From contig DFMO01000010.1 in the NCBI GenBank assembly GCA_002375695.1, forward strand, positions 135,328-199,327: a stretch of 64,000 nucleotides of DNA, in the 5' to 3' direction. A program made the position numbers and the translations under genes. Each line of letters starts with the position of its first letter. Position 1 is the stretch's first letter. Below the pieces are notes generated by a model that was not told the DNA's origin, did no database searches, and saw only the letters and a list, made by a program, of their open reading frames with translations. This document shows, piece by piece, positions 34,072 through 43,239 of the stretch. The DNA is from Flavobacteriaceae bacterium UBA3591. GTDB taxonomy: Bacteria; Bacteroidota; Bacteroidia; Flavobacteriales; Flavobacteriaceae.

Positions 34072-36213
34072 ATGAAAAAATTAATTATTTGTTTTTTAAT
34101 TGCAGCTTTCGCTTTACCGGTTCAAGCCAACGAGGGTATGTGGTTTTTAATGCATATCGAGCGATTAAATCATCGCGATATGCAAAAAATGGGTCTTCAG
34201 TTAACTGCTGAAGAAATTTACAGTATAAATAATGCCAGCTTAAAAGATGCGATTGTACAATTTAATCGTGGGTGTACAGCCGAAATTATTTCAGACAATG
34301 GATTGGTGCTTACAAACCATCACTGCGGATACAGCCAAATTGCTGAACTTTCTACTGCCGAAAACGACTATTTAACAAACGGATTTTGGGCAGCAAATCA
34401 CAGTGAAGAATTAAAGCCAAAAAGCCTTTCGGTTCGTTTCTTTGTAAGAATGGATGATGTTTCTGAGCGTATTTTAGGTTTGTTAAATGACAACATGACT
34501 GAAGCCGAACGCGAAGCGACTATCAATAAAGAGATTGCAAAAATTCAACAAGAAAATAGCGAAGATGGAAAATATACTGTTTCGGTTAAATCTTTCTACC
34601 AAGGAAATGAGTTTTACTATTTTGTATATCAAGATTACAACGATGTGCGCTTGGTAGGAACTCCTCCTGCAAGCATTGGTAAATTTGGTGGCGATACCGA
34701 TAACTGGGAATGGCCGCGCCACACGGGTGATTTTTCACTTTTTAGAGTATATGCAGATAAGGACGGAAACCCAGCAGAATATTCTGAAGATAATGTGCCA
34801 TTAAAGCCAAAATATCACTTAAAGACGAGCATTAAAGGTTTTGATGAAAACGACTTTGCCATGATTCTTGGTTACCCAGGAAGAACAAACCGTTGGATGC
34901 CAGCTGGTGGTATTGAGCAAAATGTTGAGTATGCGTACCCAGCTTGGGTTGAAGCTTCAAAAACATCTATGGATGTTATGAAGAAATATATGGACGCAGA
35001 TCAACAAGTTAATTTAGATTACGCTTCTAGCTATGCATCTACCGCCAATTACTGGAAAAACCGTCAAGGAATGATAGATGCTTTAAAGCAACACAAAACG
35101 GCAAAGACTAAGCGTAAAGCCGAAAAGTCTTTTAAAAAGTGGGCTAAGAAAAGTGGAAATACTGAATACGTAGATGTTATTCCAGTAATAAATAAATATT
35201 ACGAAGCAACTAATGAGGCAAGCGCTCATGATAATTATTTAAGAATGTTGCTTAGAACAAATATGGCTGTAATTCCTTATCGTTTAGGGGGTGCCATTGA
35301 GTATTATTTAGGGCAGAATGATGCAAAAAAAGCCGAAGTTTTACCAAAGATTGAGCAAGAAATTAACGATCAGTACGAAGGTCTTTACTTACCATTAGAA
35401 AAAGATGTATTAGCTGCTCAATTAAAATTATATTCAAATAAAGCTACTAACATTGCTCCTTTAGTTGCCAGAGTTGCAACTGCAAATAACAAAAGTGAAA
35501 CAGGGTGGAATGAATATGTAAACTCAATTTTTGAAAATAGTATTTTTGAAACAAAAGAAAAACTTGAGGCGTTCTTGGCAAACCCTAACGCTGAGGTTTT
35601 AAACAATGATCCTTTATATCAACTTTCTGTAGATTTAATTAAGCGTTACCGTTTTAAAACTGAAGAAGAAAAACAGCTAGACAGCGATTTTCAACGTGCT
35701 TACAGAATGATGGTTCAAGGAATGCGCAAGCAAAATCCAGATAAAAAATACTATCCAGATGCAAACAGTACCTTGCGTTTAACTTACGGAAAAGTTATTG
35801 CTTTGCCAGAAGATGAGAGAAATGATGCCGATAAAAACTATTATACTACACTTAAAGGCACCGTTGCTAAATACCAACCTGGTGATGCCGAATTTGATAT
35901 GCCACAAGAGCTTATCGATTTATACAATAAAAGAGACTTTGGTCAATATGCCGATAAAGATGGTTATTTGCCAGTAAACTTCTTAACCGATAATGACATT
36001 ACTGGTGGTAACTCTGGTTCGCCTGTACTAAATGGTAAAGGAGAATTAATTGGTTTAGCATTTGACGGCAATATTGAAGCAATGGCTGGCGATGTAATTT
36101 TTGATGATCAATTGCAGCGTACTATTAATGTTGATATTCGTTACGTATTATTTTTAATAGATAAGTTGGCTGGCGCAAGTCATATTATTGATGAATTAAC
36201 ATTAGTTAAGTAA
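34072..36213 (+). CDS. S46 family dipeptidyl-peptidase, DPP7-type specificity residue
   Basis: Periplasmic serine peptidase that removes dipeptides from oligopeptides. From ATG 34072 it has 713 residues with a signal peptide (MKKLIICFLIAAFALPVQA); the GTG at 34045 is less likely. The catalytic His is in LTNHHCGYSQI, the Asp in GGDTDNWEWPRHTGDF and the Ser in TGGNSGSPVL. In this family the residue 18 after the Ser sets specificity; here it is Gly (AFDGN), as in DPP7, which prefers hydrophobic or bulky P1 residues. A paralogue with Arg there lies at 56.5-58.7 kb. Confidence 0.93.
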   Translation: MKKLIICFLIAAFALPVQANEGMWFLMHIERLNHRDMQKMGLQLTAEEIYSINNASLKDAIVQFNRGCTAEIISDNGLVLTNHHCGYSQIAELSTAENDYLTNGFWAANHSEELKPKSLSVRFFVRMDDVSERILGLLNDNMTEAEREATINKEIAKIQQENSEDGKYTVSVKSFYQGNEFYYFVYQDYNDVRLVGTPPASIGKFGGDTDNWEWPRHTGDFSLFRVYADKDGNPAEYSEDNVPLKPKYHLKTSIKGFDENDFAMILGYPGRTNRWMPAGGIEQNVEYAYPAWVEASKTSMDVMKKYMDADQQVNLDYASSYASTANYWKNRQGMIDALKQHKTAKTKRKAEKSFKKWAKKSGNTEYVDVIPVINKYYEATNEASAHDNYLRMLLRTNMAVIPYRLGGAIEYYLGQNDAKKAEVLPKIEQEINDQYEGLYLPLEKDVLAAQLKLYSNKATNIAPLVARVATANNKSETGWNEYVNSIFENSIFETKEKLEAFLANPNAEVLNNDPLYQLSVDLIKRYRFKTEEEKQLDSDFQRAYRMMVQGMRKQNPDKKYYPDANSTLRLTYGKVIALPEDERNDADKNYYTTLKGTVAKYQPGDAEFDMPQELIDLYNKRDFGQYADKDGYLPVNFLTDNDITGGNSGSPVLNGKGELIGLAFDGNIEAMAGDVIFDDQLQRTINVDIRYVLFLIDKLAGASHIIDELTLVK

Positions 36214-36238
36214 TTGATTAAATAAATTTAAATTTCTA

Positions 36239-36282
36239 AAAACCCTGCAAATCACCATTTAGATTTGTAGGGTTTTGTTTTT
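36239..36282 (+). terminator. Terminator after the S46 peptidase gene
   Basis: Stem AAAACCCTGCAAATC with GATTTGTAGGGTTTT (15 bp, one wobble), loop ACCATTTA, followed by GTTTTTC. Confidence 0.85.
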
Positions 36283-36327
36283 CTTTGTGATAGTATAATC
36301 AATTCTATAAAAAGTAAATTTTAAAAA

Positions 36328-37206
36328 ATGGCTTCAGGAATTTTTGCAGTTTTAGATGATATCGCAGTATTATTAGACGATGTAGCTATGATGAGCAAAG
36401 TTGCAGCCAAAAAAACCGCGGGAATTTTAGGCGATGATTTGGCCGTTAATGCCGAAAAAGCTTCGGGTTTTGCTTCGGCTAGAGAAATTCCTGTGTTATG
36501 GGCTATTACAAAAGGCTCCTTTTTAAATAAATTAATAATCTTGCCAGTAGCGTTTTTGCTAAGCGCTTTTTTACCGTGGGCGGTTACTGTAATTTTAATC
36601 CTTGGCGGACTCTACTTAGCATACGAGGGAGCCGAGAAAATCTATGAATTTATTGTGCCCCACGCACATAATAAAGAGTCTTTAGCAGCCGAAAATCTTT
36701 CGCAAGCCGAAATTTTAGCAATTGAAAAAGAGCGGGTAAAATCTGCAATTATAACAGACTTTATTCTTTCGGTAGAAATTGTAATTATAGCTTTGGGTAC
36801 GGTGGTTGAAAAACCGCTACTTACTCAAATAATGGTGGTTAGTATTATTGCTATTATTGCAACTATTGGTGTTTACGGTATTGTGGCCCTAATTGTAAGA
36901 ATGGATGAGGTAGGGTTTAAATTAATTAAAAGAAGCAAAAGCGAAAAGAGCTTTGCCCATAGATTAGGAAATATTTTAGTGCTAGCCTTACCAAAGGTCA
37001 TTAAAGCGCTAAGTATAATAGGGACCATTGCGTTGCTTTTAGTATCGGGCGGTATATTTGTTCATAATATAGAGATAATTCATCATTACCTACCCAATAT
37101 CCCTTCTATTATAAATGAATTTGGAGTTGGCCTTATTGTTGGGTTTCTTTGCTTACTTATAGTAATAGGCTTTCAAAAAATCTGGAAGTCAATTAAGGCG
37201 AAATAG
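36328..37206 (+). CDS. DUF808 family inner-membrane protein
   Basis: Conserved membrane protein (YedI type) of unknown function. It has 292 residues. The N-terminus MASGIFAVLDDIAVLLDDVA and KKTAGILGDDLAVNAEKASG are strongly conserved in DUF808. Membrane segments are at about 65-95, 150-190, 230-252 and 265-285. It is probably monocistronic: a terminator precedes it and a 108-base gap follows. Confidence 0.9.
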   Translation: MASGIFAVLDDIAVLLDDVAMMSKVAAKKTAGILGDDLAVNAEKASGFASAREIPVLWAITKGSFLNKLIILPVAFLLSAFLPWAVTVILILGGLYLAYEGAEKIYEFIVPHAHNKESLAAENLSQAEILAIEKERVKSAIITDFILSVEIVIIALGTVVEKPLLTQIMVVSIIAIIATIGVYGIVALIVRMDEVGFKLIKRSKSEKSFAHRLGNILVLALPKVIKALSIIGTIALLLVSGGIFVHNIEIIHHYLPNIPSIINEFGVGLIVGFLCLLIVIGFQKIWKSIKAK

Positions 37207-37314
37207 AAATTTAAACAGCTATCTAAAACTATAGTGTCGTATTTTTCTTTCTGAAATATTCTATAAAATATTAAATTATCAATCTCCTTTTACATTAGTA
37301 AAACTTAGTTTAGA

Positions 37315-39720
37315 ATGAAACAATTATTTACGCTTTGGCTTTTTATTGGGGTTGTGGCAACTTCAGTCGCACAAACATTAACTATTAAGGATGCCGAAGA
37401 TAATAGCCCTATTGAGTTAGTAACACTTAGCGCTAATCATTCACAATTATATACTACTACCAATGAAGCGGGCCAAGCAAATATTTCGGCTTTTAAAAAT
37501 ACCGAAAGTATTGAAATACGCACGTTGGGTTATAAAACAGTTACAACTACTTACAACAAATTAAAAGCACAAGACTTTTTACTGTTTATGCACGTGTCTA
37601 ATTTAAGTTTGGACGAAGTAGTTATTTCGGGGTCGCGCTGGAGGCAAAGTAGTCGTGACGTTCCTTCCAAAATTGTTTCAATTTCTTCTCAAGATATCGC
37701 CTTGCAAAACCCACAAACCGCAGCCGATTTATTAGGTGTTTCGGGGAAAGTTTTTGTTCAAAAAAGTCAGCAGGGAGGCGGCAGCCCCATGATACGTGGC
37801 TTTGCAACCAGTAGGCTACTGTACGCTGTTGATGGCGTTAGGATGAATACGGCAATATTTAGGTCTGGAAACTTGCAAAATGTAATTAATATTGATCCTT
37901 TTGCCGTTGAAGGAACCGAAGTTCTATTTGGTCCGGGATCTGTTATTTATGGCAGCGATGCCATAGGCGGTGTTATGAGTTACCAAACCTTAACCCCAAG
38001 ATTTTCTGAAAATAACTCACTTAAAATGATTGGGAAAGCAAGTGTGCGTTATGCTTCGGCTAATAATGAAAAAACAGGACATTTTGATATCAACTTGGGT
38101 TTTAAAAAGTGGGCGTTGGTAACGAGCATAAGTTCGTGGAATTACGATCATTTACGTCAAGGTAGCCACGGACCCGATGATTATATAAAAGATTATTACG
38201 TGGTGCGACAAGATAGCACCGATGTTTTAATTACGCAAAACGATAAATTGTTGCAAATTCCTTCGGCTTATTCGCAAATAAATTTGATGCAAAAAATTCG
38301 CTTTCAACCTAATGACAGGTGGGATTTTCAATATGGTTTTCACTATTCTGAAACTTCACCATACGGAAGGTACGACAGACATCAAAGTGTTCGCAACGGC
38401 ACAGCCCGATATGCGCAATGGGATTACGGGCCACAAATTTGGATGATGAATAACTTTGCAATAAACCACACGGCTAGTAATTCAATCTTTGATCAAATGA
38501 GTTTTCGATTAGCGCATCAATGGTTTGAGGAAAGTAGAATTAATCGAAACTTTAATAAATTAAAAAGAACCACACTAGCCGAAACGGTTGGCGCATATTC
38601 TTTTAATCTAGATTTTATAAAATCTACAAATTCAAAAAATAGGTTATTCTACGGACTGGAATATGTGTTAAACGATGTTAATTCTAAGGGTTCAATAACT
38701 AATATTTCTACAAATAATACAACTCCAGGGGCCTCGCGTTATCCTCAATCTACTTGGCAATCAATTGCATTTTATATAACAGATGAATTTAAGGTCGCCG
38801 ATAATTTTACGTTAAGTGGGGGGGCACGCTATAACTTTATTATGCTCGATTCTGAATTTGATACAACTTTTTACCCGTTTCCTTTTACCGAGGCTAAGCT
38901 AGATAACGGAGCGTTTACGGGTAGCATTGGTGGGGTATATCGTCCTAGCAATTCTTGGGTGGTTAGTGCCAATTTAGGTTCGGCGTTTAGAGCGCCAAAT
39001 GTAGATGATGTGGGAAAAGTATTCGACTCAGAGGCCGGAAATGTAGTTGTGCCCAATCCAAATTTAAAACCCGAGTATGCTTACAATGCCGATATAGGAA
39101 TAGCAAAAATTTTTAGTGATGTTGTTAAGTTAGATGTTACGGCCTATTATACGTATTTAAAAGATGCTTTAGTTCGACGCGATTATAAGTTAAACGGTCA
39201 AGACAGTATAATGTATCAAGGGGAGTTGAGCCAAGTGCAGGCAATACAAAATGCAGCTGTAGCCAAGGTTTATGGGGTCCAAGCCGGTTTAGAGGTAAAA
39301 CTGCCAAAAGGATTCGGATTTTCAACAGATGTAAACTACCAAAAAGGCGAAGAAGAATTAGACAATGGTAAAACGAGTCCGTCGCGGCACGCTGCTCCTT
39401 TTTTCGCTACTTCGCGATTAAATTATAAAACCAAAAAGTTAAGTATGGAATTAGGTTTAAACTATCAAAGCGAATATGACGCTAACCAACTGCCAGAGGG
39501 TGAGAAAGGTAAAACCGAAATTTATGCTTTAGATAGTGATGGAAATGCCTATGCTCCTTCTTGGTACACGCTTAATTATAAATTTTTATATAACATTAAT
39601 AAAACATTTTCGGTAAGCGGCGGCGTTGAAAATATAACAGACCAACGATATAGGCCTTATAGCTCGGGAATTTCGGGTGCGGGAAGAAACTTTATTTTAG
39701 CAACGACAGTTCGATTTTAA
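37315..39720 (+). CDS. TonB-dependent outer-membrane receptor, heme-receptor-like
   Basis: Outer-membrane active transporter. It has 801 residues. A signal peptide (about 1-19) is followed by a carboxypeptidase-D-regulatory-like domain (about 20-95), the plug (about 105-225, with PMIRGFATSRLLYAVDGVRM and VLFGPGSVIYGSDAIGG), and a barrel ending in Phe (ILATTVRF). The barrel contains FRAPNVDD and NPNLKPE, resembling the FRAP and NPNL boxes of heme/hemoglobin receptors such as HmuR, so heme is the leading substrate guess. No heme-degradation or ABC genes are adjacent, so the substrate remains inferred. Confidence 0.88.
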   Translation: MKQLFTLWLFIGVVATSVAQTLTIKDAEDNSPIELVTLSANHSQLYTTTNEAGQANISAFKNTESIEIRTLGYKTVTTTYNKLKAQDFLLFMHVSNLSLDEVVISGSRWRQSSRDVPSKIVSISSQDIALQNPQTAADLLGVSGKVFVQKSQQGGGSPMIRGFATSRLLYAVDGVRMNTAIFRSGNLQNVINIDPFAVEGTEVLFGPGSVIYGSDAIGGVMSYQTLTPRFSENNSLKMIGKASVRYASANNEKTGHFDINLGFKKWALVTSISSWNYDHLRQGSHGPDDYIKDYYVVRQDSTDVLITQNDKLLQIPSAYSQINLMQKIRFQPNDRWDFQYGFHYSETSPYGRYDRHQSVRNGTARYAQWDYGPQIWMMNNFAINHTASNSIFDQMSFRLAHQWFEESRINRNFNKLKRTTLAETVGAYSFNLDFIKSTNSKNRLFYGLEYVLNDVNSKGSITNISTNNTTPGASRYPQSTWQSIAFYITDEFKVADNFTLSGGARYNFIMLDSEFDTTFYPFPFTEAKLDNGAFTGSIGGVYRPSNSWVVSANLGSAFRAPNVDDVGKVFDSEAGNVVVPNPNLKPEYAYNADIGIAKIFSDVVKLDVTAYYTYLKDALVRRDYKLNGQDSIMYQGELSQVQAIQNAAVAKVYGVQAGLEVKLPKGFGFSTDVNYQKGEEELDNGKTSPSRHAAPFFATSRLNYKTKKLSMELGLNYQSEYDANQLPEGEKGKTEIYALDSDGNAYAPSWYTLNYKFLYNINKTFSVSGGVENITDQRYRPYSSGISGAGRNFILATTVRF

Positions 39721-39778
39721 CTAAAATTTTAACCTACAAGGCCTATAATTTTAAGTTAATTAAATCAAAACAAAAGGG

Positions 39779-39805
39779 TTGCGAATAATAAGTTACATAT
39801 CTTTG
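39779..39805 (+). promoter_or_regulatory. Orphan promoter-like element
   Basis: TTG at 39779-39781 and an exact -7 box TATCTTTG at 39798-39805, with a 16-base spacer (slightly short). No coding sequence follows before two hairpins, so it may start a small RNA. Confidence 0.45.
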
Positions 39806-39847
39806 TGCCAAGCCTTTATGGCTTTTTTACTCCCCACTTAATTTAAT

Positions 39848-39875
39848 AGAATCCGCATTTTTTAATGCGGATTCT
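39848..39875 (+). terminator. Hairpin in the 39.8 kb gene-free region
   Basis: Perfect 12-bp stem AGAATCCGCATT with AATGCGGATTCT and loop TTTT. The following T-tract is weak (TGATTTATA), so it may be structural. Confidence 0.5.
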
Positions 39876-39897
39876 TGATTTATATCACTGCAGAAAA

Positions 39898-39928
39898 AAA
39901 AAGCTGATAAAAATTTTACCAGCTTTTT
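39898..39928. terminator. Bidirectional terminator
   Basis: Stem AAAAAGCTG with CAGCTTTTT plus an inner TAAAA/TTTTA. The A-run on the left and T-run on the right make it usable from both strands, for the plus-strand candidate RNA and for any minus-strand transcript from the STAS gene. Confidence 0.7.
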
Positions 39929-40234
39929 CCGGTTTAAAAAACCATTCAAACTAAAACAAACTGTACACGCTATATATCATTCTATTTTTCTTGATACTAT
40001 TAATTACACCGTGCTTAATATTTGGTGTGATATTTTTTGATTGTAAATTAAAATGAAAAGGTGTACTGGCACACAAGGGTGTGTGCCTTAATTCAGGAAG
40101 ATAATTTTAACTTTAAGAAGCGCAAAAATTGAGTTTTGTAATTTTAAAATGTAATTTAATGCACCCATATGTAAAACTTAAATAATATTGTAAACATAGC
40201 TAATAATTAGGAGGTTAGCAAATAAGCATACACT

Positions 40235-40537
40235 CTAAACTGTACTTGGAATTGTTTTGTAGTAATTAATCCCGGCAAGAGTGAAAATACGCTTAACCTT
40301 TATATTTTTTTGGCAGTAAAAAATAATTTGCTTGTTTACTTCATTGGCTTTATTGCGCGCTATATACAACATATAGGCGCCGTCAAGATCTATTTTTTCT
40401 AGGGAGTCTAAATTAATGATAAGACAGGAAGTCTTATCTAGCGCGGTTTCAATTTTTAAGGCAACTTCAGAAAGATTGCCACTGTATAATCGTCCTCTTA
40501 AATATAAGAAACGATCTGCAAATGTATTAATGTCCAT
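40235..40537 (-). CDS. STAS-like domain protein
   Basis: Small soluble protein of 100 residues with the alternating strand-helix pattern of STAS/anti-sigma-antagonist domains: TSCLIINLDSLEKIDLDGAY in the centre, then helix and IIFYCQKNIKVKRIF. STAS domains act in partner switching with serine kinases and phosphatases; the phosphorylatable Ser usually sits at the start of the helix after the central strand, where this protein has KIDLDG, so phospho-switching is doubtful. It is divergent from the PAS histidine kinase and may take part in the same signalling. Confidence 0.6.
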   Translation of the reverse strand: MDINTFADRFLYLRGRLYSGNLSEVALKIETALDKTSCLIINLDSLEKIDLDGAYMLYIARNKANEVNKQIIFYCQKNIKVKRIFTLAGINYYKTIPSTV

Positions 40538-40885
40538 GCTAATGAATAAATTTATAGCACGTAGGTAATTTTATTAAATTTTTGGGGGAAGTATAATTTG
40601 GCTGTAAAATTACAAAATTTTACGGTTGCAAATTGGGTTTGTTTGTACGAAGTTTACTACTTGAATATTTTTAAATGAAATAATTATTACCTGCTTACAT
40701 CTCCATAAAATTTATTTCTTATTGATTTAACTTTCTGATAAACAAGAGTGTATATCGATGTTTTAAAATTGGGGTTAATGCTAAAATAGGTAGTAAAGTG
40801 TTAATTCTTTTATTTATTCATTTAAAGAGCGGCCTTAGGTTTCAATCACAGATTGTATATTGCATAATTAATTACAGAAAAAGCT
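40538..40885. other. 348-base divergent intergenic region
   Basis: It lies between the STAS gene (minus) and the histidine kinase gene (plus). It holds a perfect 8-bp inverted repeat GTAAAATT/AATTTTAC (40604-40623, loop ACAA) next to an imperfect -7 box on the plus strand (TAATTTGG near 40595). An imperfect TATATTG lies closer to the kinase start. No ORF is supported. Confidence 0.4.
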
Positions 40886-43111
40886 TTGAGAAGTATTGTA
40901 GCAAACAAGGACAGTCAATTTTATCAAATGCTATTAAAAGCACCTTCGGCGGTAGGAATGTTGAGGGGTGCTAATCATGTATTTGAACTAGCAAATCCAC
41001 TTTTTTTAGAGCTTACCGGCCGTAGTAATATCATTGGCAAAACGATGGATGAAGTTTTTCCCGAGGTGATGGAACAAGGTTTTGGGGAGCTTTTAGACAA
41101 TGTTTATTACACAGGCGAATCTTTTTCTGGTAAAGAAATGTATGTAAGAGTTGATACTCGTGGTGATGGTGAGTTTACAGATTTTTATATCGATGTAGTT
41201 TATCAAGCCTACAGAGATAGTGAAGGTAATATTGAAGGCGTTTTCTTTTTTATAAATAACCTCACCGAACAAGTAGTATCCAAAAAAAAGATAGAAAAGA
41301 GTGAAATCCAGTATCGCAGAATTGTAGAAACAGCACAAGAAGGTATTTGGCTTATTGATGAGCATGCTAAAACCACTTTTGTAAATAAAAAAATGTGCGA
41401 TCTTCTTAAATACAGTGAGTCTGAAATTATGGACAAAACCTGTTATCACTTTATGGATGCCGAGCAGCGAGACCAAGCCTTACATATTTTAAATAATCGC
41501 GAAGCTAAAAATTATGACTGTAGGTTTATCACCAAAAGTGGAGCGCAAATTTTAACAAAGGTTGGGGTCAATCCAATTTTTGACGACGACGGCAATTTTA
41601 AGGGGTCGCTTAAAATGGTTTCAGATATTACTGAACGGAAGCATTTAGAGAAGCTTTTGGAAAAAACAAATAAATTAGCGCGCATTGGTAGTTGGGAAAT
41701 TGATGTAAAAAGAGGCACCGTTTATTGGTCTGATGTTACAAAAGAAATTCGAGAAGTTGAACCAGACTTTGTGCCCGATATTACTACCGGGATAAGTTAT
41801 TTTACCAAAGGCCAGAGTAGAACAACAATTTCGCAACGCGTGCAAGAGTGTATCGAAAAAGGAACGCCATGGGATGAAGAACTTCAGTTTAAAACGTTTA
41901 AAGGAAATTTAAAATGGGTTCGTACTATTGGACAAGCTATTTTTTCTGAAGGCGAATGCATTAAAATTTATGGAACATTTCAGGATATAACAGAACGCAA
42001 GAATGCCGTCGATAAAGTTTTGCGTAGCGAAGCCAAATTAAAAATTGCTCAAACCATTGCGCAAGTTGGTAGTTGGGAAGTAGATATTTTATCGAACCAA
42101 CACACATGGTCTGATGAGATTTACAGAATTTTAGGAATAGACAAAGATGTAAACCCTTCTGCCGAAAATTTTTTGAAATTTGTTCACCCCGAAGATAGAG
42201 AGATGGCATCGCAACGTGTAGCTGAAGCATTCGTAAAACACGAAGACTCATCATTTTATTTTCAGTTTTATAAAGAAGATGGTACTCTTGGCTACGCGCT
42301 AACCCAATGGCGATTTGAGTTTGACGCGGCAGGGGTGCCGTTGTATATTTCGGGTATTCTTCGCGATTTAACAAAAGAAAAGAAAGCCGAAAATGAACGA
42401 TTAAAAATGATTGCCAATTTGCACCAACGCAATAATGATTTGGAGCAGTTTTCTTTTATAATTTCACACAATTTACGTTCGCCAGTAGCAAATATTATTG
42501 GGTTAACTAAGGAGTTAAAAGATTTTTCGCACAGCGAACAAGTAAAGCAAATGTTGGGCGAGGCGTTAATTTCAGATGCGCACCGGTTAGAAGATGTTAT
42601 TGCCGATTTAAATACCATCCTTCAAACCAAAAGTGAAAACTCGCAACGAAGAGAAAATGTTGTTTTTTCAGAATTAACCCAAAGTATCGAATTGAGTATT
42701 TTTAGTTTAATTCAAAAAGAAAAGGTAACTATAAAGACAGATTTTACGCAAATTGATAGTATGAATACTATTAAAAGCTATTTGCAAAGTGTGTTCTTTA
42801 ATTTAATTTCAAACAGTATAAAATTTAAGCAACCTACGGTAGATCCGGTTATTGAAATTTCTTCAACGCTTACAAAAGACAAAATTATTCTCACCTTTAA
42901 AGACAACGGCAGCGGAATAGATTTAAATAAAAAAAGAGGGCAGTTATTTAAATTATACAAACGCTTTCACGCCAATACAGAAGGGAAAGGAATGGGGCTT
43001 TTTATGGTTAAAACACAGGTTGAAACACTGGGCGGAATCATTGAGGTTAGAAGTAAAGTAAATTGCGGAACAGTATTTACAATTGAATTTAATCGCGACT
43101 TTACTCCCTAA
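40886..43111 (+). CDS. Multi-PAS sensor histidine kinase
   Basis: Soluble two-component kinase. It has 741 residues from the TTG start; the ATG at 40928 is an alternative. Four PAS domains are visible: about 10-125, 135-255 (IVETAQEGIWLIDEHAKTTF), 262-370 (ARIGSWEIDVKRGTVYWSD) and 385-495 (QVGSWEVDILSNQHTWSDE), two of them PAS_3 type. The H-box FSFIISHNLRSPVANI has His at about 528. The ATPase domain has FFNLISNSIKF, FKDNGSGIDLNKK and GKGMGLFMVKTQ. No membrane segment or periplasmic sensor is seen, so it likely senses a cytosolic signal. A single-domain response regulator follows. Confidence 0.93.
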   Translation: MRSIVANKDSQFYQMLLKAPSAVGMLRGANHVFELANPLFLELTGRSNIIGKTMDEVFPEVMEQGFGELLDNVYYTGESFSGKEMYVRVDTRGDGEFTDFYIDVVYQAYRDSEGNIEGVFFFINNLTEQVVSKKKIEKSEIQYRRIVETAQEGIWLIDEHAKTTFVNKKMCDLLKYSESEIMDKTCYHFMDAEQRDQALHILNNREAKNYDCRFITKSGAQILTKVGVNPIFDDDGNFKGSLKMVSDITERKHLEKLLEKTNKLARIGSWEIDVKRGTVYWSDVTKEIREVEPDFVPDITTGISYFTKGQSRTTISQRVQECIEKGTPWDEELQFKTFKGNLKWVRTIGQAIFSEGECIKIYGTFQDITERKNAVDKVLRSEAKLKIAQTIAQVGSWEVDILSNQHTWSDEIYRILGIDKDVNPSAENFLKFVHPEDREMASQRVAEAFVKHEDSSFYFQFYKEDGTLGYALTQWRFEFDAAGVPLYISGILRDLTKEKKAENERLKMIANLHQRNNDLEQFSFIISHNLRSPVANIIGLTKELKDFSHSEQVKQMLGEALISDAHRLEDVIADLNTILQTKSENSQRRENVVFSELTQSIELSIFSLIQKEKVTIKTDFTQIDSMNTIKSYLQSVFFNLISNSIKFKQPTVDPVIEISSTLTKDKIILTFKDNGSGIDLNKKRGQLFKLYKRFHANTEGKGMGLFMVKTQVETLGGIIEVRSKVNCGTVFTIEFNRDFTP

Positions 43112-43133
43112 TTTTATCGCGCATAAATAACAT

Positions 43134-43164
43134 TTTGATGGCCCATAACAATTCAGTATATTTA
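43134..43164 (+). promoter_or_regulatory. Promoter for the response regulator gene
   Basis: TTTG at 43134-43137, a spacer of exactly 19 bases, then TATATTTA at 43157-43164 (one mismatch to TAnnTTTG). It predicts a leader of about 70 bases before the ATG at 43240, giving the regulator transcription independent of the kinase. Confidence 0.6.
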
Positions 43165-43239
43165 GCTGTACCGTTTTAGAAATTTGTAAATTTTTAAAAT
43201 TGTTGGAGCCTTTGTGATATTAGATGTGTAAAAACTGGA

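Larger units (their letters stand above)
39811..39928 (+). ncRNA. Candidate small RNA
   Basis: Predicted to start just after the orphan -7 box and to end at 39875 or 39928. It would contain stems at 39810-39824 (AAGCC/GGCTT), 39848-39875 (12 bp, loop TTTT) and 39898-39928. The only ATG ORF inside has seven codons. Not recognised as a known RNA family. The first stem with its T-run might simply terminate the TonB-receptor transcript. Confidence 0.25.
39721..40234. other. 514-base gene-free region with promoter box and hairpins
   Basis: No ORF of plausible length. In order it holds an exact TAnnTTTG box (39798-39805), a small stem with T-run (39810-39828), a 12-bp stem (39848-39875), a terminator (39898-39928) and a perfect 8-bp GC-rich stem GGCACACA/TGTGTGCC (40068-40087). 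Near the last stem the word GGTGT occurs three times. The left half may encode a short RNA; the right half is unexplained. Confidence 0.5.

Noticed and set aside
41093..41476. Minus-strand ORFs opposite the PAS histidine kinase
   Set aside because: The kinase frame shows clear PAS motifs across this stretch; the opposite ORFs have none.
40886..43111. Possible frameshift at the start of the histidine kinase because of its TTG start
   Set aside because: The frame is open and the first PAS domain is complete from the TTG or the ATG at 40928; no sign of a missing upstream part.
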